From Otis tarda (taxonomy: Eukaryota; Chordata; Aves; Otidiformes; Otididae): a stretch of DNA of 64,000 nucleotides. The position numbers were made by a program, and so were the translations under genes. Shown piece after piece: positions 52,925-62,203 of this stretch. Below the pieces are notes generated by a model that made no database searches, was not told the origin of the DNA, and was given only the letters and a program-made list of their open reading frames with translations. The stretch lies in assembly GCA_026413225.1 (NCBI GenBank), contig CM048552.1:162886053-162950052 (forward strand), read 5' to 3'. Every line of letters starts with the position of its first letter. The first letter of the stretch is position 1.

Positions 52925-53430
52925 CAGCCTTATCTATGAGCCACAGTCTCTTCAGGGGTGTACCTGCTGCAGCGTAGACTTATCCACAGCCACACTCTAA
53001 GGCACACTCATTCCAGTGTAGGTTTATCCATGGGCCACAAAGCCTTCAGAGGTATACCTGCTCCAGCGTGGTGCTACCCATGGCTGTTGTCCCTCCAGGG
53101 GGTATAGCGGTCCTGTTGTGGGCTTATCCATGGCCACAAACTTTGAGATGCTCCAGCATGACCTCATGCACAGTCACTGATGCTTCAAGGTGTATGTACT
53201 GCAGCATGGATTTGTCCACAGCCACAGAGGCTTCAAGGTGTACCTTCTCCAGCAACTTATCCTTTGGCCACAATCCCTTCAGTAGTGTACCTGCTGCAGC
53301 CCAGACATAACCATGGCCACAGACACTTTGAGATGTACCTGTTCTGGCATAGGCTTATCCATGGCCACAGATGCTTTGGGGTGTCCTAATCCCGTGTGGA
53401 CACACCCACAGGTCACAGTCCTTTCGACTC
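52925..53430. repeat. Degenerate ~47-bp minisatellite, LTR-like unit
   Basis: About eleven units follow one another. Each contains a TTATCCATGGCCACAG-like half and a TTCAAGGTGTACCTGCTCCAGCATGG-like half (variable). TTATCCA-type landmarks occur near 52978, 53024, 53122, 53209, 53257, 53308 and 53352, spaced roughly 43-55 bases with some skipped. The CTGCTCCAGCGTGG and CCATGGGCCACAG words also make up the repeat zone of the solo LTRs. The array may therefore be part of a minus-strand LTR relic continuing to about 53588. That origin is inferred. Confidence 0.75.
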
Positions 53431-53588
53431 GAGTTCACACTAAAGGTACAATCTGTCCAATAGAGCAGCACAGAAACAGCAGCAAAGCCTTGGCCATCTG
53501 ACAGCTCAGGCGCATTGCCCTTGCTGTTATCAAAATGTTCCCAGGCACACTAGAGTAAGATAAACAGTACAGCACCACAGTAAGCGGT

Positions 53589-54286
53589 TGTCCTGGTTTC
53601 AGCAGGGATGGAGTTAATTTTCTTCTTAGTAGCCAGTGTGTTTTGGATTTCGTGTGAAGAAAGTTGATAAAAACATTCTGATGATACGAGTTGTTGTTAA
53701 TGAGACCAAGGACACTGTCTGGCTTTCCAAGTCTCGTTAAGGTCTCGTTAACGTGCAGATGCGGGAGGCTGGGCGAAAGACAGACAGAATAATTGATCCA
53801 AACTGGCCAAAGAGAGTATTCCATGCCATAAACGTCATGCTCAGTATATAAGTGGGGGTTGCCCATGGGAGGGGGCATCCTATCCTTTTCTGTTCGGGCA
53901 TTCTTGTCGGGTATCCGTTCGGGCACCCTTGGCATTCTTTTTTTTTCTCTCTTGCTTGCTGGCATTGTTCCCTCTACCTTGCTAGCTTGCTCTCCCCCAC
54001 TTTGCTTGCTGCTCGGTGTCGTTCCTGTGATTGCTGCTCAGGACGGGCTGCGTCGGTCATTCGGACATCGGGTGGTGAGAAATTGTACATTGTTCCTTTT
54101 GTATATTTTGTATATATTAATATCCTTATATCCTGTTAGCTTTGTAGGATTTTTTCAGTATTTTTAGTAAACTGTTTTTATCTCAACCCACGAGTTTTCC
54201 TTTCTTCCCAATTTCTCTCCCCTGTCCCACTGGGTAGGGGGAGGGTGAATAAGAAACTGTGTGGTGATCCGGGCTAAACCACCACA
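53589..54286 (+). mobile_element. 5' LTR of an endogenous retrovirus
   Basis: Starts TGTCCTGGTTTCAGCAGGG and ends GGGCTAAACCACCACA, with TG/CA termini over 698 bp. A TATA box (53845-53852) sits about 260 bases in. The second half contains TTATCTCAACCCACGAG, shared with the LTR at 56941-57428. A primer-binding site begins 7 bases after the CA, which confirms this is a 5' LTR. This LTR type (ending near AAACCAtgACA) is one I recall as widespread in birds. The matching 3' LTR is not in the window. Confidence 0.9.
53845..53852 (+). promoter_or_regulatory. LTR TATA box
   Basis: TATATAAG in the context CTCAGTATATAAGTGGG. The same context recurs at 57109-57124 in the second LTR, which supports it as a conserved promoter element. 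Confidence 0.75.
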
Positions 54287-54293
54287 GTCTTTT

Positions 54294-54311
54294 TGGCGCC
54301 CAACGTGGGGC
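54294..54311 (+). promoter_or_regulatory. Retroviral primer-binding site, tRNA-Lys
   Basis: TGGCGCCCAACGTGGGGC is complementary to the 3' end of the vertebrate lysine tRNA of the Lys1,2 (CUU) type, including the terminal CCA. It lies 7 bases (GTCTTTT) after the LTR end. Minus-strand DNA synthesis would start here. Confidence 0.9.
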
Positions 54312-54318
54312 TCGAAAG

Positions 54319-54390
54319 GGCCTCACTAGATCAGTCGTGAGATCATCAGACCTTAGTCTGAGGATCCAAGGTTCAAGCCCTGGTCAGTCC
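54319..54390 (+). other. tRNA-Lys-like cloverleaf in the ERV leader
   Basis: Seven bases after the primer-binding site, the sense strand can fold as a tRNA. The acceptor stem is 54319-54325 with 54384-54390 (5 of 7 pairs). The D stem is GATC/GATC (54329-54332, 54341-54344). The anticodon stem is TCAGA/TCTGA (54346-54350, 54357-54361). The variable segment is GGATC. The T stem is CAAGG/CCTGG (4 of 5 pairs) around TTCAAGC. The core closely resembles vertebrate tRNA-Lys. A Pol III B-box match (GGTTCAAGCCC, 54370-54380) and a one-mismatch A box (TAGATCAGTCG, 54327) are present. The anticodon loop has six bases (CCTTAG), so it is not a functional tRNA gene. Confidence 0.7.
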
Positions 54391-54480
54391 CAAAGGGTTG
54401 AGATAAGGTTTGAACACAGTGTGTTGAAAACAGATTTGTTACGAGTGTTCATTAAGCTGGTTTGGTCATCGCTGGGCACA

Positions 54481-56022
54481 ATGTTGTTTTATTTGTTCTC
54501 GCAGTTGTTTTTAGAGCTGTATTGGATAGCACCCTACTTGCTGTATATGCTGATTGTTGTTGTTTATACACGGCTTATCGATTCTGGGATTAAAGGTATC
54601 GCTCTGCTGTGCTGTGTGGCACTGGTTGGTTTGGTGAGATCACTGGTAACAGGATCGGTTTCGTATCTGTACTCAATGGCGGCGGGCAGTGTGCAGAAAG
54701 AGGAGGCAGAGGCACCTCCACCCGGGTATTTCGGGAGCCATCTTGTGGGTGTTGTTTGGAACTATACCTGTTGTTTTGTTCCGGGAAGCCAGGCCGCGGG
54801 GGGAACATCTGTTTACAGCTTTCCCCACCTCGCCAAGCTGATTTCAACAGCTTTTGAGAATTTTGAATACCCTTTTGATACCCCTAGCACCATGTTCATG
54901 GTGACAAGTCTCTTGCAGCTATCTCAGATCTTGATATTGATTAAGTTTAAACAATTTTTTAAAAGTATTATGGCTCCTCCAATCCCCGCAACAGATACTG
55001 TGGCTACTCAAACTGCTGCTACAAATATTGCAGCAACTTCAGCCGCTACGGCAGGCACCGCAGCTACCTCTGCTACGGGCACTGCAATTGCTTCAGCCCC
55101 CACGCCAGACACTGTGGCTACTCAAACCTCGCCCAGCAGTACCAAAGAGAAACCAAAAAAGCAATCTACACCAGTATCAGTTGCCCCTGTACAGAAGAAA
55201 TACACCAAAAAATCAGTTCGCATAGTGAAAGATGATGAACCAGGCCCATCGCATGATCAGGGAGAGGCAGAAGGAGAGGTAGTCACCCGGTCCCTATCCC
55301 TGAGTGAGCTGCGAGATATGCGAAAAGATTTCAGCCGTAATCAAGATGAGCAACTTGTCACCTGGTTGCTCCGATGCTGGGACAGAGGGGCCAGTAGCCT
55401 GGAATTAGAAGGCAGGGAAGCCAGGCAGCTGGGATCCCTGTCTAGGGAAGCAGCCATTGACAGGGCGATCGGAAGAGAGTCAGCAGCCTGCAGCCTCTGG
55501 AGGCGACTCCTGTCAGGTGTGAGGGACAGGTATTTCTTTAAGGAAGATATTGTATGCCACCCAAGCAAGTGGACCACCATGGAGAGAGGTATCCAGTTTC
55601 TGAGGGAATTAGCTGTTCGGGAGCTGATTTATCATAACCTGGATGACCCACGGACATCCATAGATCCAGATGAAATTGAATGCACCCGACCCATGTGGCG
55701 GAAATTTGTACAGAGTGCACCATCATCGTATGCCAACTCACTGGCAGCAATGAGTTGGAAAGATGATGAGATGCCACCAGTACGTGCAGTGGCTAACCAG
55801 CTCCGACAATATGAAGACAATCTCTCTTCCCCGATGCGGGCCTGTGTCTCAGCTATAGAAAGACTGACTGAGAAATCTGAAAGCCAGTTTGAAAAACTGT
55901 TAGAAAAACTATCTGAGGTGTGTCAGAAACTCGAAGATTCTTGCTCCCCACCTGCACGGACCAATATCTCAGCTATTAGAAGACCTCATCCTCCTCCTGC
56001 TCAAGGGAGACGGTACACCTGA
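54481..56022 (+). CDS. ERV Gag-like protein with hydrophobic N-terminus
   Basis: The frame is open from a GTG at 54337, but the first ATG is at 54481 and gives 513 residues. Residues 1-32 and 38-56 are strongly hydrophobic (YLLYMLIVVVYTRL, GIALLCCVALVGLV), and 138-156 is a third hydrophobic stretch. An Ala/Thr-rich low-complexity part (165-216) follows, with DTVATQT twice. Next is a basic region (KEKPKKQ, KKYTKKSVRIVKDD), then a folded-looking part from about 267 to 430 (VTWLLRCWDRGASSLELEG, SLWRRLLSGV, PMWRKFVQSAPSSYANSL), and a helical C-terminal part (455-487). I recognise the 267-430 part as typical of bird ERV Gag proteins, probably capsid. An inner start at 54970 (MAPPIPATDT) is an alternative. 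Translation stops at a TGA while homologous-looking sequence continues. Confidence 0.75.
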   Translation: MLFYLFSQLFLELYWIAPYLLYMLIVVVYTRLIDSGIKGIALLCCVALVGLVRSLVTGSVSYLYSMAAGSVQKEEAEAPPPGYFGSHLVGVVWNYTCCFVPGSQAAGGTSVYSFPHLAKLISTAFENFEYPFDTPSTMFMVTSLLQLSQILILIKFKQFFKSIMAPPIPATDTVATQTAATNIAATSAATAGTAATSATGTAIASAPTPDTVATQTSPSSTKEKPKKQSTPVSVAPVQKKYTKKSVRIVKDDEPGPSHDQGEAEGEVVTRSLSLSELRDMRKDFSRNQDEQLVTWLLRCWDRGASSLELEGREARQLGSLSREAAIDRAIGRESAACSLWRRLLSGVRDRYFFKEDIVCHPSKWTTMERGIQFLRELAVRELIYHNLDDPRTSIDPDEIECTRPMWRKFVQSAPSSYANSLAAMSWKDDEMPPVRAVANQLRQYEDNLSSPMRACVSAIERLTEKSESQFEKLLEKLSEVCQKLEDSCSPPARTNISAIRRPHPPPAQGRRYT

Positions 56023-56202
56023 CGAGATGACCTATGGTTTACCTTGCGTGACCAAGGAGAGGATATGAGGAAGTGGGATGGAGAGCCTACCTTGGCCCTA
56101 GAGGCACGTGTACGTGAGTTGCGAGGTAAAACAATCACAAAGGGAGGTTCACCACAGCGGTGAAAGCAAAAAAGCAGCCACTTCGAACACTAGACTCTAA
56201 TA
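56023..56202 (+). pseudogene. Continuation of ERV gag beyond the stop, truncated
   Basis: Reading in the same frame past the TGA gives RDDLWFTLRDQGEDMRKWDG and EARVRELRGKTITKGG before another stop near 56161. The continuing charged, Gag-like sequence suggests the stop at 56020-56022 is a later mutation. The element ends near 56202, where CR1 sequence takes over. No protease, polymerase or envelope sequence remains. Confidence 0.7.
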
Positions 56203-56797
56203 TATCAAAAGGATCATGACCAGCAGGTCGAGAGAGGTGATTTTGCCTCTCTACTCTGCTCTCGCTAGACCCCACCTGGAGTACTGCGTCCAGTTCTGGA
56301 GCCCCCAACATAAGAATGACATGGACCAGTTGGAGCGAGTCCAGAGGAGGGTCACAAAGATGATCAGAGGGCTGGAGCACTTCTCCTGTGAGGACAGGCT
56401 GAGAGAGTTGGGGCTGTTCAGCCTGGAGAAGAGAAGGCTCCAGAGAGACCTTATAGTGGCCTTCCAGTACCTAAAGGGGGCCTACAGGAAAGATGGGAAC
56501 AAGCTCTTCAGTAGGGCCTGTTGCAATAGAACCAAGGGTAATGGTTTTAAAATAGAGAGAAGCAGATTCTTCTTAGACATTAGGAAAACTTTTTTTTTAC
56601 AATAAGAGTGGTAGAACACTGGAACAAGTTGCCGAGAGAGGTGGTACATGCCCCATCCCTGGAAACATTCAAGGCCAGGTTGGCAGGGGCTCTGAGAAAC
56701 CTGATCTAGTCAAAGATGTCCCTGCTTCTTGCAAGGGCTTTGTACTAGATGACCTTTAAAGGTCCCCTCCACCCCTAACTATTCTATGATTCTATAC
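56203..56797 (+). mobile_element. CR1 LINE, 3' fragment inside ERV remains
   Basis: Encodes the C-terminal ORF2 part ([55 protein letters not shown]). The 3' UTR ends ATTCTATGATTCTATA at 56796. It is 5'-truncated at the ATCAAAAGGATCATGACC segment. It sits exactly between retroviral gag on the left and an inverted retroviral leader on the right. Confidence 0.93.
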
Positions 56798-56940
56798 AGT
56801 GAGGCAAGCAAGCCCCTTGGGAAACACAGAAGCCTGCCCATTAATGAGAAACAGCAATAACAGCTATAAATTTGATCTAGCACATTCCAATCAAATCTGT
56901 CTTGTACCCTTCATGCCCTACATTGGGTGCCCAAAAGGAC
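56798..56940 (-). mobile_element. Inverted ERV leader with decayed lysine primer-binding site
   Basis: On the minus strand, the LTR end AAACCAGAGCA is followed by GTCCTTTTGGGCACCCAATG and GTAGGGC (56915-56933). This is the tRNA-Lys primer-binding site of the 54294 element with three C/T- or G/A-type changes and one extra base. The GTCCTTTT spacer also matches the GTCTTTT spacer there. The remaining ~110 bases have no match I recognise and may be ERV leader. Confidence 0.65.
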
Positions 56941-57428
56941 TGCTCTGGTTTAACTCCAGCTGGCAATTAAGCACCACACAGCCACTCATTTCCCCTCCCT
57001 CCCCAGCGGGACAAGGTAATACTTTACTAACTAGCCAACAGCTGGGGTAGTTTACCCAAATTAGCCAATGATCTATTCCATACTATGTGACATCATGCTC
57101 AGTATATAAAGTGGAGACTGGGCTGAGCAGCAGCTTATTGTTACTTGGGAAGGAGTTGGGCATAGAGATCTACTGTAAGCTATTGTACTGTAAATTACAT
57201 GCTTAAGTATTTTCTGTTATTGTTTGTTTGTTTTCCACCTCTGTTTTCTTTTTTTCCTCTGTTGTTCTCTTAAACTATTTTTATCTCAACCCATAAGTTT
57301 TGCTGTCTTTTGTCTCACAATTCTCCTCCCCATCTCATTGCAGGGAGGGGGGTGGGATTGGAAGGGAGGAGGAAGAGAGTGAGTGACTGTGTGGTATTTT
57401 AGCTGCTGAGTGGGGCTACACTACAACA
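56941..57428 (+). mobile_element. LTR with inverted termini
   Basis: Begins TGCTCTGGTTTAACTCCAGC and ends GGCTACACTACAACA. From about 57040 on it parallels the 53589 LTR in plus orientation: ATTCCATACTATG, CTCAGTATATAAAGTGG (TATA box at about 57111), TTATCTCAACCCATAAG, and a GTGTGGT end zone. The first ~60 bases read as an inverted copy of an LTR 3' end, so the two termini are about 70% identical inverted copies over ~50 bases. It is either a rearranged LTR or a joint of two LTRs in opposite orientation. No flanking 5-bp duplication is seen. Confidence 0.7.
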
Positions 57429-57519
57429 TGGGATGTAAGAGCAGTGATACAAGTTGAGGGCTTCTGACTGGGGAGTAGCTATGGAAAAAAGGCTCTGGGG
57501 ATTTCAGGGGACAGGGAAC

Positions 57520-58012
57520 TGAACCTGAGCTAGCAGTGTGCTTGACAGCGAAAATGACCAGCAACATTCTGGGCTGTATTAAAGAGTACACAACCAGTAG
57601 ATCAAGGGAAGTGATTATCTCAGTCTACTCAGCGCTTGTTAGACATCATCTAGATACTGAATCCAGTTTGTGGCCTGTATTAGAAAACAAACATCAAAAA
57701 ACAGGAAAATTAAGCAAACAGTCATCAAGATGGTATGGGCACTGGAATGTATTTCTGAGACTGAAATCAGAGACATTCAGACTGGTTATAAGGAGAAAAG
57801 CCTTTTCCCAATGAGGACAGGAAGACAGTGGAGGAGGTTGCCTAGAGAAGTTGTGTAGTCTCTGTCTTTGGATCTTCAGAGATTTTTCAAGACAGAGGTT
57901 GAAAAAGCCCTGAGCATCCTGGTCTGACCTGACAAATTGCCCTCCTTGTAGCACGCAGTTGGACTCTAATGTACTGAGGTCCCAGCTTGAATTATCCTAT
58001 GATCCTGTTATG
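57520..58012 (+). mobile_element. Old CR1 LINE 3' fragment
   Basis: Decayed ORF2 C-terminus: [20 protein letters not shown] near 57560, then WRRLPREVV near 57835. The 3' end has TTATCCTATGATCCTG at about 57994-58009. The protein is more diverged from the young copies than any other piece except 24209-25180. Confidence 0.83.
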
Positions 58013-59418
58013 AATAGGCATGAGTACGTACGTGTGTGCGTATTGAACAGAACTTGCTATCCATCTCCAACAGGCGTGTCGCTTACTAAATGAGTGTTTG
58101 ATTTTATGTCACTGAGTGATGTGGTTGTGTTCTTGTTGAACATTTGAAAACATGGGAGTTCACTTGTGATGCTAGTACTATTAATTGTTCCATTCAGTGG
58201 TATCTGCCACCCAGAAAACAAATAAGAAAATAAATTCCCTTTAGTGCTATATAAAACCGTGGAAAAAATAAGGTATAGTCAGAAATTAGTTTACTGTAGA
58301 TGAAAACCAACAAGAAAACATCCTTATGATGTACGTGACTGGTCATTCTTTGAAAGCTTCTGTCCATATTGGGAAAAAATTTTTACTACATGTTTTAGCT
58401 TATCAGATAAATAATAAAATGTTCAATACAGTAAGTAGTGTAGACATTTTACCAAGTGCTTAGTATAAAAACGATACTATTACCAAATACATAGACCAAT
58501 TTGCAAGGTATATACATGTACTAATTCATATTAGAAATATGAATATAAATAGAAAATAGCAAATACATTTTTTATTCTCCTGGATAATGCTGTTTCCATG
58601 GTTTTTTAATAGGATCTGACATAGTTTTGACTACAGAAAACACTTCAAGCTTTTGTTAATCAGTTAAAATAGGCCATGATTCATGTTTAAAGATATGGGA
58701 TTGTCCAATTTATTGACTGTTGCTGGTCTCCAAATGTGAGAAATTTAGTCATAGTGAAGTCATACTGAACTTTATTTTCCTTTTCTTTAGTAATAAGAAG
58801 TATAAATCAGAGAGAATAGATTTTATGTAATATTGTATTTAATATTTTCTGAGGTTCAAATTGCTGTGAACATATAATTTTTACCAAATAACTGCAGAAA
58901 GGCATCAGATATCAGAATTAGTAATGGAGGTAGAATTTCTCAAAAATGTGTTTCTATCAGGAAGCTGATTCTGACTGACTCTCCACTGGGAGCTCTGTAA
59001 TTGACTTGAATAGGTATGAAACTAAGCATGCTGAGGGAAATTTAGGTAGCTGAAATGCTCTGTTAATAGATAAAAATTAGATACCAAAAAACCTTAGAAC
59101 TTAATCTCTAACTATTCTTCAGAACTCCAGTAAGCTACCTACTGGTGAGTCTGCTCATTATCTTAGATAGCCATTCAAATTTTTTTAGAAAAGCTTATTC
59201 ACAGCTACCAAAAAAAAAAATTGAGTCTGTAACTTACCAAGAAATCATAATGCCATGAATGCAGAAACCAATTCCATTCTCAGCTGTTAAAATTTTCACC
59301 TTCCTTCCTCCTTATAACTAATCTAACTATTTGTCTGCATAGAGTTAAACACTGAATTAATAACATTAAACTTAAAATTATTTGGAAGAAACAACATAAT
59401 ATTTTTTGAATAAGCGAT
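58013..59418. other. AT-rich unique sequence
   Basis: No recognised gene or repeat beyond short A/T runs. Confidence 0.55.
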
Positions 59419-59484
59419 TGTCATGGTTTAAATCCAGTCAGTAACTGAATATCACACAGCCATTCACTCACCCTCCCCCTCCCC
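59419..59484 (-). mobile_element. LTR 3' end fragment, minus strand
   Basis: TGTCATGGTTTAAATCCAGT followed by ATCACACAGCCATTCACTCA and a C-rich run is, on the minus strand, the 3' terminus of the bird LTR type whose decayed copy starts at 56941. It is cut after ~65 bases, where CR1 sequence begins. Confidence 0.75.
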
Positions 59485-59723
59485 AGGTAGGGTCTCCCCA
59501 AAGCAGAATAGAGGAGGAGAATCACCTCCATTGACCTGCTGGCCACACTTCTTTTGATGCAGCCCAGGATGCGGTTGGCTTTCTGGGTTGCAAGTGCACA
59601 CTGCAGGCCCACGTTGAGCTTCTCAACCACTAGTACCCTCAAGTTCCTCTCCTCAGAGCTGCTCTCAATCCATTCTCCACTCAGCCTGTATTTGTGCTTG
59701 GGATTATCCTGACTCATGTGCAA
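59485..59723 (-). mobile_element. CR1 LINE internal fragment, minus strand
   Basis: The minus strand encodes the CR1 stretch between the polymerase and the C-terminal domain: YRLSGEWIESSSEERNLRVL, then [20 protein letters not shown]. Both ends are truncated and no 3' tail is present. It is joined to an LTR end through a CCCCAGG-like shared stretch. Confidence 0.85.
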
Positions 59724-61197
59724 TGTTGAGGAAAGTTTAATTATAAAGGCTACTTATAAACACTAATTAGTAACAGCTTTGAAAATGCAAGCATGTTGGA
59801 GAGTTATTTTTGTGTAGATTAAGTGGTATCTCAAGCTATTTTTCTTAAAATATTTACTACCTGTAAGTAAAAAACTGATGCAAACTATGTAAGGAAAAAT
59901 GATATAACAGAAAGGGAGTGTGAACCTCTGTTAAGAGTCGGGTAAAGCTAGAAATGCTTTGATCGTCCTTGGTTATCCTCATGAGTGCAGAAGATAATAC
60001 CTTGCCCTATGAATGGGGAGAAGGAAAAGGCTAACAGATTTCTCTCTGCTGTAAGTGACTGAAAACTAGGAAGGGGGAAAGAAAAAAATGATTATTTGCC
60101 TTTTTTTTTGCTTCATTTTCTATTAAGTGTTTTTAAGAACAGGTACTAACTGTACTGCTGTTGTACCTTACCTGGCGACTAAATTCAATGTTGATTGAAT
60201 TATAGTTCTAAACCGCAATGGTTTTGAGTGATTGCTATTTTGGGAGTCAGAATAGAATCTTTCTTTTGGCAAAAAGTACTATGGTGCCTACTTTTCCTTT
60301 TCATTCTATATCCACTTCAGAAAAATCCACATTTTTCACAGCATACAGCTCTGGGTGCTGTATAGATTTGATGCAAGTGAGATGATCAAACAGTTAAATA
60401 AATGCTGTATGCTGTTCCTAAAGAGGTGAGTTGAGCTGCTTTTGATATAACTTAATGTGTCTTACAGAAACTAGAAATTGGATTAATATTGCTTGTTCAT
60501 GCTTGAAGCCCAGAAAATTGCTCAAAGGCAGATGGAAGGAGAGCTAAAAATCTAAAAATAAATTTCCCAGTGGAAATAAGGATTTTTCACTGTTCAATTT
60601 GGTTTCTTCTAAGATATAAGTCTCAAGACACTGAAGTGAATAACTCACATGAAGGGAATTCAAGAATACTATGTAGCTTGACTGTAGTCCTAAATATTCT
60701 AGAAAAAAATATACTATGAAATCAAGAATAGCATAATTAAAAATTTTACCTTCATTTGCAAGTAATGAAATACCTGAAAATTGAAAATAGAAAGGAAACA
60801 TAGAATACAGTCATATAATAACAGTTATTTCTGTTCCAGTTGACTATTATTCACAGTTTTATGATTTAACTTGTCTATGAGAGAGGAGAATATTTATCAT
60901 TCCAGGAGCAATGGAACAGAATCATCTTTGCAGCATTTTTCAGTGTAATAAGAAATACTCCATGGATATCTGAAGTGAATAGCATTCTGCTATCTATGCT
61001 TTTTGTCTACAAACTGATGAAAAACATAAACCTCTAGCTACTGGAATCACACTAGATATAAATAATTCTTTTGTCTCTGTTGTAACAGGAGATCACAGTA
61101 ATTACAAGTATACTCAACAACTCATAAACAGTATCTGTTGTACATTTTGCTGAAGTTAAATAGCATAAATTACTGTATACTAAGATTATTTACTGCT
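59724..61197. other. AT-rich unique sequence
   Basis: No recognised gene. An 85-codon minus-strand open frame at 60544-60801 has no known domain. Confidence 0.55.
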
Positions 61198-62203
61198 GAA
61201 TCACTCTGGTGAACAACTCGATGTTCAAATGCAGAGTGGTGACAAGTTGCATTCCTCGGGATTTGGTATTGAGACAGGCCCTGTTTAACATATTTGTCAG
61301 TGACATAGACAATGGGATAGAGTGCACTCTCAGTAAGTTTGCCAACAACACCAAGCTGTGTGGTGTGGTCAATATGCTGGAGGGAAGGGACGCCATCCAG
61401 AGGGACCTTGACAGGCTGGAGAGATGGACCTTGCAAACCTCATGAAGTTCAACCAGGCCAAGTGCAAGGTCCTGCATGTGAGTCAGGGCAAACCCAAACA
61501 CAAATACAGACTGGGCAGAGAATGGATTGAGAGCAGTCCTGAGGAGAAGGACTTGGGAGTGATGGTGAATGAGAAGCTCAGCATGAGCACCCTTGCAGCC
61601 CAGAAGGCCAACCACATCCTGGGCTGCATCAAGAGGAGCGTGGCCAGCAGGTCAAGGGAGGTGATTCTGCCCCTCTACTCTGCTCTTGTGAGACCCCACC
61701 TGGAGTATTGTGTCCAGTTCTGGAGCCCCCAACATCAGAAGTACATGGACCAGTTGGAGCGAGTCCAGAGGAGGGCCACCAAGATGATCAGAGGGCTGGA
61801 ACACCTTTCCTATGAGGACAGGCTGAGAGAGCTGGGGCTGTTCAGCCTGGAGAAGAGAAGGCTCCTGGGAGACCTTGTAGTGGTCTTCCAGTACCTCAAG
61901 GGGCCTACATGAAAGCAGGGATAAACTCTTTAGCAGAGTCTGTTGTGATAGGACAAGGGGTAATGGTTTTAAAATAGAGGGAGGTAGATTCCGATGAGAC
62001 ATTAGGGAGACATTTTTTTAGACTGAGGGTAGTGGAACACTGGAACAGGTTGCCCAGAGAGGTGGTAGATGCCCCATCCCTGGAAACATTCAAGGTCAAG
62101 GTTGGACAGGGCTGTGAGCAACCTGATCTAGAGAGGTTGTACTAGATGACCTTTAAAGGTTTCTTCCAATCCTAACTATTCTATGATTCTGTGATTCTGT
62201 GAA
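61198..62203 (+). mobile_element. CR1 LINE, 5'-truncated
   Basis: Starts inside reverse transcriptase just before motif B (a FKCRVVTSCIPRDLVLRQ counterpart). Motif C reads FANNTKLCGVV near 61340, with the two catalytic Asp changed to Asn. A one-base loss near 61430 shifts the frame. A long open stretch to 61912 then encodes [17 protein letters not shown] and the C-terminal domain. A further deletion at the QYLKGPT segment ends the frame. The 3' UTR ends ATTCTATGATTCTGTGATTC at about 62179-62198. Confidence 0.93.

Noticed and set aside
54319..54390. Functional tRNA-Lys gene
   Set aside because: A six-base anticodon loop, acceptor mismatches and a T-stem mismatch make a working tRNA unlikely; kept as a tRNA-like element.
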